Below, piece by piece: positions 11,549 to 23,688 of a DNA stretch of 64,000 nucleotides. Below the pieces are notes generated by a model, which did not search any database, was not told where the DNA came from, and was given only the letters and a program-made list of their open reading frames with translations. The stretch is from Beaufortia kweichowensis. Lineage: Eukaryota; Chordata; Actinopteri; Cypriniformes; Gastromyzontidae. Location of the stretch: the NCBI GenBank assembly GCA_019155185.1, contig CM032815.1, positions 10,868,001 through 10,932,000 of the forward strand, read 5' to 3'. Position 1 is the first letter of the stretch, and every line of letters begins with the position of its first letter. Both the position numbers and the translations under genes were made by a program.

Positions 11549-11936
11549 CATTATTATGTTATATATTGTAATATATTATAAAAATAATTGTACCAATGAA
11601 AACATCTAATATAATATAAAATAGTGTAATGTACTGTAATGTAATATAACAGAATTAAATATAATATACTTTAATATAATATAGTAATTTAATAATATAC
11701 AATTATTATAATTATAATCAGTTCATGATCAGTATATAAGGTAAACATATATAATAAAAAAAATTAACCAATTAAAAAAAATTAATATAATATAATATAA
11801 TACAATATAATAAGATATAATATAATAAAAATTTAACCTATTAAAAAAAAACATTTTTATATATATATATATAAAACAATTGAAATGAAAACACCTAATG
11901 TAATATAATATAATATAATATAATAAGATATAATAT

Positions 11937-12300
11937 AATAAACATTTAAATAAATAAACAAGTTTGTCTTGTCTTTATTTTGGTATTACACAAATGTGTC
12001 TTTTCTCCTGTTAATAAACATTTAAATAAATAAACAAATAAATTTGCCATGTCTTTATTTTGAAATGTTGCCATTGTGTCTTTTCTCTTATTATTAAACA
12101 TTTAAATAAATAAACAAACCAAAACATTCGCAAAGTCTTTATTTTGCAATGTTTTCTTACAGTAAAAAACATTTAAATAAATAAACAAATAAACTTACCA
12201 TCTCTATATTTTGCACTGTCACAACTGTGTCTTTTCTCTAAACAATAAACATTTAATTAAATAAACAAACCTGTCTGTTTTGTCTTTATTTTGCAAGTGT
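11937..12300. repeat. Minisatellite, unit 3
   Basis: Five copies of the AAATAAATAAAC-containing motif. Confidence 0.9.
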
Positions 12301-12475
12301 ATTTTTTGTGTATGTTTATGGTAAATACAATGATGATATTTCTGTGGTTATCTGGTTATAAGGAGAACTTGTACATGCATTTACAAATCTGTAATGATGA
12401 CACAACTGTTTACGATTGCACAGACACACAGAGGACAATAATGATGTACAGTTAATAGTTGAGACCACTAATAGT

Positions 12476-12640
12476 CTCAGTTGTTTGGAAGTCAATGGGG
12501 GTCAGTGTTGTTTGGTTACCAACATTCTTTAAAACATCTTCTTTTGTGTTCTGCAGAAGAAATAAAGTCACACAGGTTTGAAATGACAAAAGGGTGAAAA
12601 AAACTAAAGATTCTACATGTGAACTATCTCTTTAATGCTC
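12476..12640 (+). mobile_element. Same DNA-transposon-derived repeat, unit 3
   Basis: It includes the fuller middle (GTTTGGTTACCAACATTCTT) missing from units 1 and 2, so it is closer to the ancestral element. Confidence 0.6.
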
Positions 12641-13175
12641 CATTTAGCACACAAGCATATGAGATTACACAGACACTTAAGTGACCCCTAGAAAATATTT
12701 ATTGAGTAGGAACATGACCATGTGCCAAAGTCTGTGATCTTGACCTTAGATATTTTAAGCAACAGCATCTATATGCATCTTCCAATCTAATGTTCTGGAT
12801 GTCGTATCAGACCAGACACAGCCTACAGGGATGTGTCTTGATTTTTACAGTCTACAAAATGAACTTGCAGCATGAAACGGCCCTGGGAAATGCATCCCAA
12901 ACTTCAACAGAAGCTGTGTACTTGAGGCTGCTTGAAGAGAGAAACAACAAATGTGAGACGCCAACTTGGATTTTTTCTTTTTTACCATAGCCTGTCCACA
13001 CATTGCCAGTTCAGAGCTCTCTCTTCACAACAGTCTGACTAAAGAGAGTCGTCTCTTACATTGCTTCATCACGATGATTATATTCATCTCAACAGTGTTC
13101 ATGATGCTCACATGTGTGTGTTAGTGTATACCTCATCTGGTACCGCAGAATAAGGTGAAGCTCAACATAAAAACT

Positions 13176-13275
13176 TCACTCGGAGACTGCTGTAAGGTTG
13201 TCTATCTGCTGTGAGATTCTGTTCCTCAGGTCCAGAAAACTGCAGCCAAAGTAATTCACCTCTCTATCCAACAAT
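13176..13275 (-). pseudogene. Exon 2 remnant of the small minus-strand gene, unit 3
   Basis: The exon has the same 100-nt length as in unit 1, with acceptor, frame and TGA kept. Its upstream exon (near 14,322) has lost the ATG and promoter, so no initiation site is visible. Confidence 0.5.
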
Positions 13276-14617
13276 CTACAATTAAAAATAAATGGTAATA
13301 ATATAAAATAATAACTTGTTACATTGAGATTCAAGGACAGTTCAGATTTACAAAAATGGTTTTAATTTGGTTTAACTACAGTTATAACAATTTCATTATT
13401 TTATTTGTGGCAAAACCACAAATCTACCACAATTAGTCTCTCTACAGTAGCCACAGATTAACCATGACATTTGTAGTTAAACTTTGATAATACTGGTAAT
13501 CTGAAACATGGTTATTTCACTTTTACTATAATGAAATTAGGTTAATTTCCCAAGGTTAGACCAAACCTGGCACAACGACCCTTCAGTGACAAACTTTGAA
13601 TGGGACAATTAATGTCTTAAATTCTAACAGTTTTAATTGAAGACAATATTGAGTCACTCATTTTAAGAACAGTAAACATCAGCGGCTGAGCTAGAGTTTT
13701 ATAAATTGGGTGGTCAGGAAGTTGCTAATTTAGGGGATCCACAGACCATTGCTAAAAATGAGTATGTAACCCTAATCTGATATAGAATAATAATAAATAA
13801 ATCCTAAAATTGCTAATTAGAGTAACTGATTTACTTTACTATACTTATCACTGTTTTAGGGTTTCATAAATAAAGTCTTTCGCATTGATTCTCTTATAGC
13901 ATATAAAACAAAACAGTTATTCAAACTGGAAATAAACTGTTTGTAATGAATACAACGAATGCTGTTGTTGATAAACTTCTTAAACTCTTCAGAAAAACTC
14001 TTCTACACCGGTGACTTATTTAAACGCCTCTGATTGGCCAGAACACTCATGCGCATTCAGCGATTGGTTGGAATGCTCATCGCTGCAGGGTATCGTTGAC
14101 GCAAATGCGTTCATCTAAATGAATTGCTGTAATCGAGATTCGTTCATCTTCACATTACAATTCGATCGCGACGGTCGTAGTTTTTATTATACAGGGACCA
14201 ACTTCATATTATACCCACTGAACCCCCATAGCACTATGTGTACAAGTCTAAACAAACGGGTACAACTAGAATGAAGAAAAGAGGAAATACAAACGAGTCA
14301 TTTCATTACCTGTGATAATAGTTCTGGCGAATCCGGTCGAGTTACATGGCAAGGCAATTTTACTCTTTGCAATTATTACATGTAGCGAAACACATTGAAC
14401 ATACCAGTTTGTGTTTATAGGTCAGATTTGCCCGGTCCGATATGCAGCACGGGCACTAAATGAGTCACTTGCTAATGTTTTAAAACTAGCCTCAAATCTA
14501 GTGCTGCCACCACACGGTGACATTGTGAAATTGCTTTTGCATTTGTATGTTACTTTAGACGGGCCACGTAAAACATATTTTACTTAATATTTTATATTAT
14601 AATTGTACTCTCTCTAA

Positions 14618-14651
14618 TCTCGCGAGACACCTCAACGATGATTTCGCGAGA
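14618..14651. promoter_or_regulatory. Pair of CGCG elements, unit 3
   Basis: TCTCGCGAGA is at 14,618-14,627 and TTTCGCGAGA at 14,642-14,651, with the same spacing as unit 2. Confidence 0.6.
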
Positions 14652-15123
14652 GTTTGTGCATGAGATCTCACCGCACTCATATTTGTTATTAGAAATAATT
14701 CTTTATAATTATGCAGGCAAACGAGGTGAAAAATACATTAAAATGTAGTAAGAAAAAACAAAATAAACGTGTTTTGTGCTGCTCTTATTTAATACTGATA
14801 GTGTTGTTTACATTTAAATGCACCTGTGGAGTAGCTGTACAGTTGTTTATATTTGAAATTAGCCGTCTGATTGGTTGATTGGTGTTTTATGTCATCTGCA
14901 TGTCATTTGTTGTGGCAACCAAATTACTGAGTGAGACTGATCAGACACAGAAGCTTTTGTGAAGACTTTTTGCTGCTTTCTATACTATTGGGATCTTCAT
15001 CAACCAGTAGAGGACATTCACAGGCGAGTAACATCAGGAATACCAAAGTCTTTGAGAGATTCTTGTGTACCACAGGTGAGTATTATCAGTGTTGAAGACC
15101 TTTCAGTGTTGGCAGCTGTTACC

Positions 15124-15635
15124 ATGATGGACCACACCTACAGCTGCATCTCCAAGACGGTTCGGCCTTCAAAGAAGAGGAGAACTGAAGAGCCGCAGGA
15201 GAACCTCCAGGATCTGGGGTTGGAGGACAGGTATGTGTGTAACGCAGCTGTCATCCCTGAGTTTTGTCCACCACCCATCAGGACTCAGACCTCAGCCCTT
15301 TCAGTGGATGTGACACCAGAGGAGCGTCTCTCTATCCATGGGCCTTTTCTGGGGACTACCAGATGCTGTATCACTCCTTGGTGGATCCCCTGCTCAAGAT
15401 GCCCTCTGGTCGGCACCGTCCCTACAGCCTGGACTTGGGCTTGAGGATTAAGCAGCAGCCTGTGGGAGGCGCCTCGGTTGTCCCAGCTTCTGTGAGGAGG
15501 TCCAGGATGATGGAAGGATCCGGATTACAGAGATCTTCTCTGCACCGACCTTGAGAAGCTTTGCTCCTCGCATAGATGTGGACATCAGTGGAGAGCCCCA
15601 ACCAACACCACCCAAGGGTAAGAAGCCCAGGCGCT
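15124..15635 (+). pseudogene. Broken array copy 3 of the 171-residue frame
   Basis: It starts like copy 1 and stays in frame to about 15,341. There a 4-nt net loss (ATGGGCCTTTTCTGGGG replacing the copy-1 text) shifts the frame, which stops at 15,444. Two further small changes lie near 15,455 and 15,470. Pieces of the expected protein continue in other frames, and the coding end (CCCAGGCGCTGA) is still recognisable at about 15,635. As read, the product would be about 106 residues with an unrelated tail. Every break is at or next to a CpG of copy 1, so either real decay or assembly error could explain it. Confidence 0.7.
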
Positions 15636-16315
15636 GATGGATAAAGTAACGGATACCAACACTTACAGTATATATTTTGCTATTTTAAATTATTAATGTA
15701 AATATGTATATATTTCAACTATTTTACTACTTATATTATTATTATAAGATAGATTATAGATAGATTTGTACATAGTTCTATGTAGTACAGTAAGATTTAA
15801 GAACATTGTAGCTTGTCTCCCATATGGTTTTATTATTTCATGACTTTAATGCATTTTGGATTCTTGTGCAGCTAAATTTCGGGTTCTTGAGTTCATTGTT
15901 CATGATGTTTTTAAAGCAATCTTGCTTTTGGAGTCTTTCAGATCTTCTCATTTTGTCTGGTGAGTCTCGGTTCTTGGTGCTCGTGGATTCAGTGGTTTCT
16001 GTTTGTTTACTGGTCTTTGTTTGGACGTCTTGTTCATCTTGTTTACTCACACACTCCCGTTCCCAGTCTTGTCTTTTCATGGATGGAGTTTTGATGTGCT
16101 TTGTTTGTTTGCCAGCTCTGATCGTTTTGAGGTCGCAAGTGTTCTTTCTCTCTTGAAAAAGGTTTGATTCAGTAATCTGTGCTGTCTCTTCACACCTAGT
16201 GCAACACCTGTCAGCCATCCACCAAATCAGTTCATGGTCAGTATATAAGGGTAAAACTGCTGCTCGGTAAACATATAATACAACAATTTCACCAGTTAAA
16301 AAACTAACCAATTGT

Positions 16316-16393
16316 AATATAATATAATATAATATAATATAATATAATATAATATAATATAATATAATATAATATAATATAATATAATATAAT
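16316..16393. repeat. TATAA pentanucleotide array, unit 4
   Basis: About 15 repeats at the equivalent position. Confidence 0.9.
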
Positions 16394-16791
16394 CATTATT
16401 ATGTTATATATTGTAATATATTATAAAATAATTGTACCAATGAAAACATCTAATATAATATAAAATAGTGTAATGTACTGTAATGTAATATAACAGAATT
16501 AAATATAATATACTTTAATATAATATAGTAATTTAATAATATACAATTATTATAATTATAATCAGTTCATGATCAGTATATAAGGTAAACATATATAATA
16601 AAAAAAATTAACCAATTAAAAAAAAAATTAATATAATATAATATAATACAATATAATAAGATATAATATAATAAAAATTTAACCTATTAAAAAAACATTT
16701 ATATATTTTATATATATATATATATAAAACAATTGAAATGAAAACACCTAATGTAATATAATATAATATAATATAATAAGATATAATATAA

Positions 16792-17155
16792 TAAACATTT
16801 AAATAAATAAACAAGTTTGTCTTGTCTTTATTTTGGTATTACACAAATGTGTCTTTTCTCCTGTTAATAAACATTTAAATAAATAAACAAATAAATTTGC
16901 CATGTCTTTATTTTGAAATGTTGCCATTGTGTCTTTTCTCTTATTATTAAACATTTAAATAAATAAACAAACCAAAACATTAAGCAAAGTCTTTATTTTG
17001 CAATGTTTTCTTACAGTAAAAAACATTTAAATAAATAAACAAATAAACTTACCATCTCTATATTTTGCACTGTCACAACTGTGTCTTTTCTCTAAACAAT
17101 AAACATTTAATTAAATAAACAAACCTGTCTGTTTTGTCTTTATTTTGCAAGTGTA
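16792..17155. repeat. Minisatellite, unit 4
   Basis: Five copies, nearly identical to unit 3. Confidence 0.9.
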
Positions 17156-17330
17156 TTTTTGTGTATGTTTATGGTAAATACAATGATGAGATTTCTGTGG
17201 TTATCTGGTTATAAGGAGAACTTGTACATGCATTTACAAATCTGTAATGATGACACAACTGTTCTACGATTGCACAGACACACAGAGGACAATAATGATG
17301 TACAGTTAATAGTTGAGACCACTAATAGTC

Positions 17331-17492
17331 TCAGTTGTTTGGAAGTCAATGGGGGTCAGTGTTGTTTGGTTACCAACATTCTTTAAAACATCTTCTTTTG
17401 TGTTCTGCAGAAGAAATAAAGTCACACAGGTTTGAAATGACAAAGGGTGAAAAAACTAAAAGATTCTACATGTGAACTATCTCTTTAATGCT
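17331..17492 (+). mobile_element. Same DNA-transposon-derived repeat, unit 4
   Basis: Like unit 3, with the fuller middle segment. Confidence 0.6.
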
Positions 17493-18025
17493 CCATTTAG
17501 CACACAAGCATATGAGATTACACAGACACTTAAGTGACCCTAGAAAATATTTATTGAGTAGGAACATGACCATGTGCCAAAGTCTGTGATCTTGACCTTA
17601 GATATTTTAAGCAACAGCATCTATATGCATCTTCCAATCTAATGTTCTGGATGTCGTATCAGACCAGACACAGCCTACAGGGATGTGTCTTGATTTTACA
17701 GTCTACAAAATGAACTTGCAGCATAAAACGGCCCTGGGAAATGCATCCCAAACTTCAACAGAAGCTGTGTACTTGAGGCTGCTTGAAGAGAGAAACAACA
17801 AATGTGAGACGCCAACTTGGATTTTTTCTTTTTTACCATAGCCTGTCCACACATTGCCAGTTCAGAGCTCTCTCTTCACAACAGTCTGACTAAAGAGAGT
17901 CGGCTCTTACATTGCTTCATCACGATGATTATATTCATCTCAACAGTGTTCATGATGCCCACATGTGTGTGTTAGTGTATACCTCGTCTGGTAAAGCAGA
18001 ATAAGGTGAAGCTCAACATAAAAAC

Positions 18026-18130
18026 TTCATGCTTGAGGAGACTGCTGTAAGGTTGTCTATCTGCTGTGAGATTCTGTTCCTCAGGTCCAGAAAACTGCAG
18101 CCAAAAGTAATTCACCCTCTATCCAACAAT
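18026..18130 (-). pseudogene. Exon 2 remnant of the small minus-strand gene, unit 4
   Basis: It is homologous to the unit 1 exon, with an extra A (GCCAAAAG), a lost base in the run after CACC, and a rewritten end (CTTCATGCTTGAGG in place of CTTCACTCGG). The frame and stop are not preserved. The upstream ATG is absent, as in units 2 and 3. Confidence 0.5.
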
Positions 18131-19489
18131 CTACAATTAAAAATAAATGGTAATAATATAAAAATAATAACTTGTTACATGAGATTCAAGGACAGTTCAG
18201 ATTTACAAAATGGTTTTAATTTGGTTTAACTACTGGTTATAACAATTTCATTATTTTATTTGTAATAAAACCACAAATCTACCATGGTCTCTCTACAGTA
18301 GCCACAGATTAACCATGACATTTGTAGTTAAACTTTGATAATACTGGTAATCTGAAACATGACAAACTTTATTTCACTTTTACTATAATGAAATTACGTT
18401 AATTTCCCAAGGTTAGACCAAACCTGGCACAGCGTCTGACCCTTCAGTGACAAACTTTGAATGGGACAATTAATGTCTTAAATTCTAACAGTTTTAATTG
18501 AAGACAATATTGGAGTCACTCATTTTAAGAACAGTGGAAACATCATCGCTGCAGGGCTGAGCTAGAGTTTTATAAATTGGGTGGTCAGGAAGTTGCTAAT
18601 TTAGGGATCCACAGACCATTGCTAAAAATGAGTATGTACCCCTAATCTGATATAGAATAATAATAAATAAATCCTAAAATTGCTAATTAGAGTAACTAGA
18701 TTTACTTTACTATACTTATCACTGTTTTAGGGTTTCATAAATAAAGTCTTCGCATTGATTCTCTTATAGCATATAAAACAAAACAGTTATTCAAACTGGA
18801 AATAAACTGTTTGTAATGAATACAACGAATGCTGTTGTTGATAAACTTCTTAAACTCTTCAGAAAAACTCTTCTACACCGGTGACTTATTTAAACGCCTC
18901 TGATTGGCCAGAACACTCATGCGCATTCAGCGATTGGTTGGAATGCTCATCGCTGCAGGGTATCGTTGACGCAAATGCGTTCATCTAAATGAATTGCTGT
19001 AATCGAGATTCGTTCATCTTCACATTACAATTCGATCGCGACGGTCGTCAGCTAGTTTTATTATACAGGGACCAACTTCATATTATACCCACTGAACCCC
19101 CATAGCACTATGTGTACAAGTCTAAACAAACGGGTACAACTAGAATGAAGAAAAGAGGAAATACAAACGAGTCATTTCATTACCTGTGATAATAGTTCTG
19201 GCGAATCCGGTCGAGTTACATGGCAAGGCAATTTTACTCTTTGCAATTATTACATGTAGCGAAACATTGAACATACCAGTTTGTGTTTATAGGTCAGATT
19301 TGCCCGGTCCGATATGCAGCACGGGCACTAAATGAGTCACTTGCTAATGTTTTAAAACTAGCCTCAAATCTAGTGCTGCCACCACACGGTGACATTGTGA
19401 AATTGCTTTTGCATTTGTATGTTACTTTAGACGGGCCACGTAAAACATATTTTACTTAATATTTTATATTATAATTGTACTCTCTCTAA

Positions 19490-19523
19490 TCTCGCGAGAC
19501 ACCTCAACGATGATTTCGCGAGA
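19490..19523. promoter_or_regulatory. Pair of CGCG elements, unit 4
   Basis: TCTCGCGAGA is at 19,490-19,499 and TTTCGCGAGA at 19,514-19,523. Both stay exact although the reading frame of this unit is broken. Confidence 0.6.
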
Positions 19524-19995
19524 GTTTGTGCATGAGATCTCACCGCACTCATATTTGTTATTAGAAATAATTCTTTATAATTATGCAAGCAAACGAGGTG
19601 AAAAATACATTAAAATGTAGTAAGAAAAAACAAAATAAACGTGTTTTGTGCTGCTCTTATTTAATACTGATAGTGTTGTTTACATTTAAATGCACCTGTG
19701 GAGTAGCTGTACAGTTGTTTATATTTGAAATTAGCCGTCTGATTGGTTGATTGGTGTTTTATGTCATCTGTGTGTCATTTGTTGTGGCAACCAAATTACT
19801 GAGTGAGACTGATCAGACACAGAAGCTTTTGTGAAGACTTTTCGCTGCTTTCTATACTATTGGGATCTTCACCAACCAGTAGAGGACATTCACAGGCGAG
19901 TAACATCAGGAATACCAAAGTCTTTGAGAGATTCTTGTGTACCACAGGTGAGTATTATCAGTGTTGAAGACCTCTCAGTGTTGGCAGCTGTTACC

Positions 19996-20507
19996 ATGAT
20001 GGACCACACCTACAGCTGCATCTCCAAGACGGTTCGGCCTTCAAAGAAGAGGAGAGCTGAAGAGCCGCAGGAGAACCTCCAGGATCTTGGGTTGGAGGAC
20101 AGGTATGTGTGTAACGCAGCTGTCATCCCTGAGTTTTGTCCACCACCCATCAGGACTCAGACCTCAGCCCTTTCAGTGGATGTGACACCAGAGGAGCGTC
20201 TCTCTATCCATGGACGCACTGTGAGGGGACTACCAGATGCTGTATCACTCCTTGGTGGATCCCCTGCTCAAGATGCCCTCTGGTCGGGCACCGTCCCTAC
20301 AGCCTGGACTTGGGCTTGAGGATTAAGCAGCCTGTGGGAGGCTTCGGTTGTCCCAGCTTCTGTGAGGAGGTCCAGGATGATGGAAGGATCCGGATTACAG
20401 AGATCTTCTCTGCACCGACCTTGAGAAGCTTTGCTCCTCGCATAGATGTGGACATCAGTGGAGAGCCCCAACCAACACCACCCAAGGGTAAGAAGCCCAG
20501 GCGCTGA
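19996..20507 (+). pseudogene. Broken array copy 4 of the 171-residue frame
   Basis: It is in frame from ATGATG to about 20,218. A +1 change there (GCACTGTGAGGGG) and another +1 at about 20,287 (TCGGGCACC against TCGGCACC) throw it out of frame, with a stop at 20,319. A 3-nt loss near 20,330 follows. The last third, ending in KGKKPRR at 20,507, is open in a different frame (20,136-20,507). As in copy 3, all breaks coincide with CpG sites of copy 1. Confidence 0.7.
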
Positions 20508-21080
20508 TGGATACCAACACATACAAAAATATACACTTACAGTATATATTTTGCTATTTTAAATTATTAATGTAAATATGTATATATTTAAACTATTTTA
20601 CTACTTATATTATTATTATAAGATAGATTATAGATAGATTTGTACATAGTTCTATATAGTACAGTAAGATTTAAGAACATTGTAGCTTGTCTCCCATATG
20701 GTTTTATTATTTCATGACTTTAATGCGTTTTGGATTCTTGTGCTGCTAAATTTCGGGTTCTTGTGTTCATTGTTCATGATGTTTTTAAGCAATCTTGCTT
20801 TTGGAGTCTTTTCAGATCTTCTCATTTTTGTCTGGTGAGTCTCGGTTCTTGGTGCTCGTGGATTCAGTGGTTTCTGTTTGTTTCCTGGTCTTTGTTTGGA
20901 CGTCTTGTTCATCTTGTTTACTCACACACTCCCGTTCCCGGTCTTGCCTTTGTTTGTTTGCCAGCTCCGATCGTTTTGAGGTCGCAAGTGTTCTTTTTCT
21001 CTTGAAAAAGGTTTGATTCAGTAATCTGTGCTCTGTCTCTTCACACCTAGTGCAACACCTGTCAGCCATCCACCAAATCA

Positions 21081-21740
21081 GTTCATGATCAGTATATAAG
21101 GGTAAAACTGCTGCTCGGTAAACATATAATACAACAATTTTACCAGTTAAAAAACTAACAAAATATAATATAATATAATATAATATAATATAATATAATA
21201 TAATATAATATAATATAATATAATATAATATAATATAATATAATATAATAATTATGTTATATATTGTAATATATTATAAAAATAATTGCACCAATGAAAA
21301 CATCTAATATAATGTAAATGTAATGTAATGTACTGTACTGTAATGTAATATAATAGAATTAAATATAATATACTTTAATATAATATAGTAATTTAATAAT
21401 ATACAATTATTATAATTATAATCAGTTCATGGTCAGTATATAAGGGTAAAACTGCTGCTCTGTAAACATATAATAAAAAATTTTACCAGTTAAAAAACTA
21501 ACCAAATGTAATATAATATAATATATAATATAATATAATATAATATAATATAATATAATATAATATAATAATTATTAGATTATATATTGTAATATATTAT
21601 AAAAATAATTGCACCAATGAAAACATCTAATATAATATAAAATAATGTAATGTACTGTAATGTAATATAATAGAATTAAATATAATATACTTTAATATAA
21701 TATAGTAATTTAATAATATATAATTATTATAATCATAATC
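21081..21740. repeat. Nested AT-rich subrepeats, unit 5
   Basis: The block with CAGTATATAAGG starts at about 21,081 and again at 21,421, with a partial one at 21,738. Each of the first two carries its own TATAA array (21,164-21,250 and 21,511-21,570). This duplicated state is seen also in unit 1 but not in units 2-4. Confidence 0.85.
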
Positions 21741-21798
21741 AGTTCATGATCAGTATATGAGGTAAACATATATAATAAAACAATCTAATCAATTAAAA

Positions 21799-21952
<154 letters not shown>

Positions 21953-22012
21953 CAATTACAATGAAAACACCTAATGTAATGTAATATAATACAATACAAT
22001 ATGATATAATAT

Positions 22013-22365
22013 AATAAACATTTAAATAAATAAACAAGTTTGTCTTGTCTTTATTTTGGTATTACACAAATGTGTCTTTTCTCCTGTTAATAAACATTTA
22101 AATAAATAAACAAATAAATTTTGCAATGTTGCCATTGTGTCTTTTCTCTTATTATTAAACATTTAAATAAATAAACAAACCAAAACATTTGCAAAGTCTT
22201 TATTTTGCAATGTTTTCTTACAGTAAAAAAACATTTAAATAATTAAACAAATAAACTTACCATCTCTATATTTTGCACTGTCACAACTGTGTCTTTTCTC
22301 TAAACAATAAACATTTAATTAAATAAACAAACCTGTCTGTTTTGTCTTTATTTTGGAAGTGTATT
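22013..22365. repeat. Minisatellite, unit 5
   Basis: Five copies of the motif, in the truncated last unit. Confidence 0.9.
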
Positions 22366-22549
22366 TTTTGTGTTGTATGTTTATGGTAAATATAGTGATG
22401 AACAGAGATTTCTGTGGTTATCTGGTTATAAGGAGAACTTGTACATGCATTTACAAAGCTGTAATGATGACACAACTGTTTACAATTGGACAGACACACT
22501 GAGGACAATAATGATGTACAGTTAATAGTTGAGACCACTAATAGTCTCA

Positions 22550-22722
22550 GTTGTTCAGATGTTTATATGAATGGAAGTCAATGGGGGTCAGTGTTGTTTG
22601 GTTACCAACATTCTTTAAAACATCTTACTTTGTGTTCTGCAGAAGAAATAAAGTCATACAGGTTTGAAATGACATGAGGGTGAAAAAAAGAAAGATTTTA
22701 CATGTAAACTATCTCTTTAATG
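22550..22722 (+). mobile_element. Same DNA-transposon-derived repeat, unit 5
   Basis: The fullest version, including GTTTATATGAATGGAAGTC at the start of the recognisable part. Confidence 0.6.
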
Positions 22723-22944
22723 CTCCATATAGCACACAAGCATATGATTACACATAAAGTATCCCCTAGCAAATACTTCTTGAGTAGGAACACGACTATG
22801 CACCAAAGTCTGTGATCTTGGCCAGTGTCAGAGGATGACAAGAGTAAGTGCCAGTATATGATCCAGTCTGGAGATATTTTACATGCATTACACATTTGCC
22901 TGCTAACTATGCTATTTTGAGCAACAGCATCTATATGCACCGCC

Positions 22945-23540
22945 CAGCATCTATATGGCCTCCCCGGCCACCCCATGTCTCCTCCACTGAATGCATCACA
23001 GATTGTGACTCATAACTGAATTCACAAATGCTGCAGAGCAAATAAAAAAGAGGCTAAATTACTCAATCTGTAATTGTTTCAGGGGTTTAGATCAATATTC
23101 CAAACTAAAGCATAAAGGTCTGTCTCTTGTCATATGATTCCAGCACCTTTGAGCTGAACTGATAAGTCTCAATTTCAGCCATCAGATGGCTATAGTTTTA
23201 TATTTTTCAGTGAAATAGGCCAAAACGAGCAGTCATTAAATGCCAACTTTATTTTAAGAACATTTAAATAGAAATAGATTTCAATTCTCACCACTTCAGT
23301 ACCCTTAAAATGAAATTCACTGCCACCTACTGGATCAGCGGTATACTACACATTACAAGACAAGCCTCAACATCAGTGTTTATTCTTCAGTTACAGTCAT
23401 CTATTTTTTACAGTGTAAACACAAACAGATTTTAATGAACGTTTTTACAAAGCAATATGCATCCTGATACTACAAACATCGCTAGCGCTAAAGCTGAATA
23501 AAACCTAGTATACAATTTGTGATTGTACAAAATCATGTTA
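22945..23540. other. Unique spacer between array and annexin gene
   Basis: Homology to the array stops near 22,940. No gene is seen. A TTTATT at 23,549-23,554 (AATAAA on the minus strand) is a plausible polyadenylation signal for the annexin gene. Confidence 0.5.
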
Positions 23541-23688
23541 GATTAAGGTTTATTAAGGTCTAAGGATATATATTAGTATTTAAAACTGTTAATAAAAGTT
23601 AGATTTCAACATTCACTGACACATGTCCTTTACTTTATGGCACTTCAGGGTCTTCTGTGTTATGAGAGATGTAAGTCGTGAATGTGGC

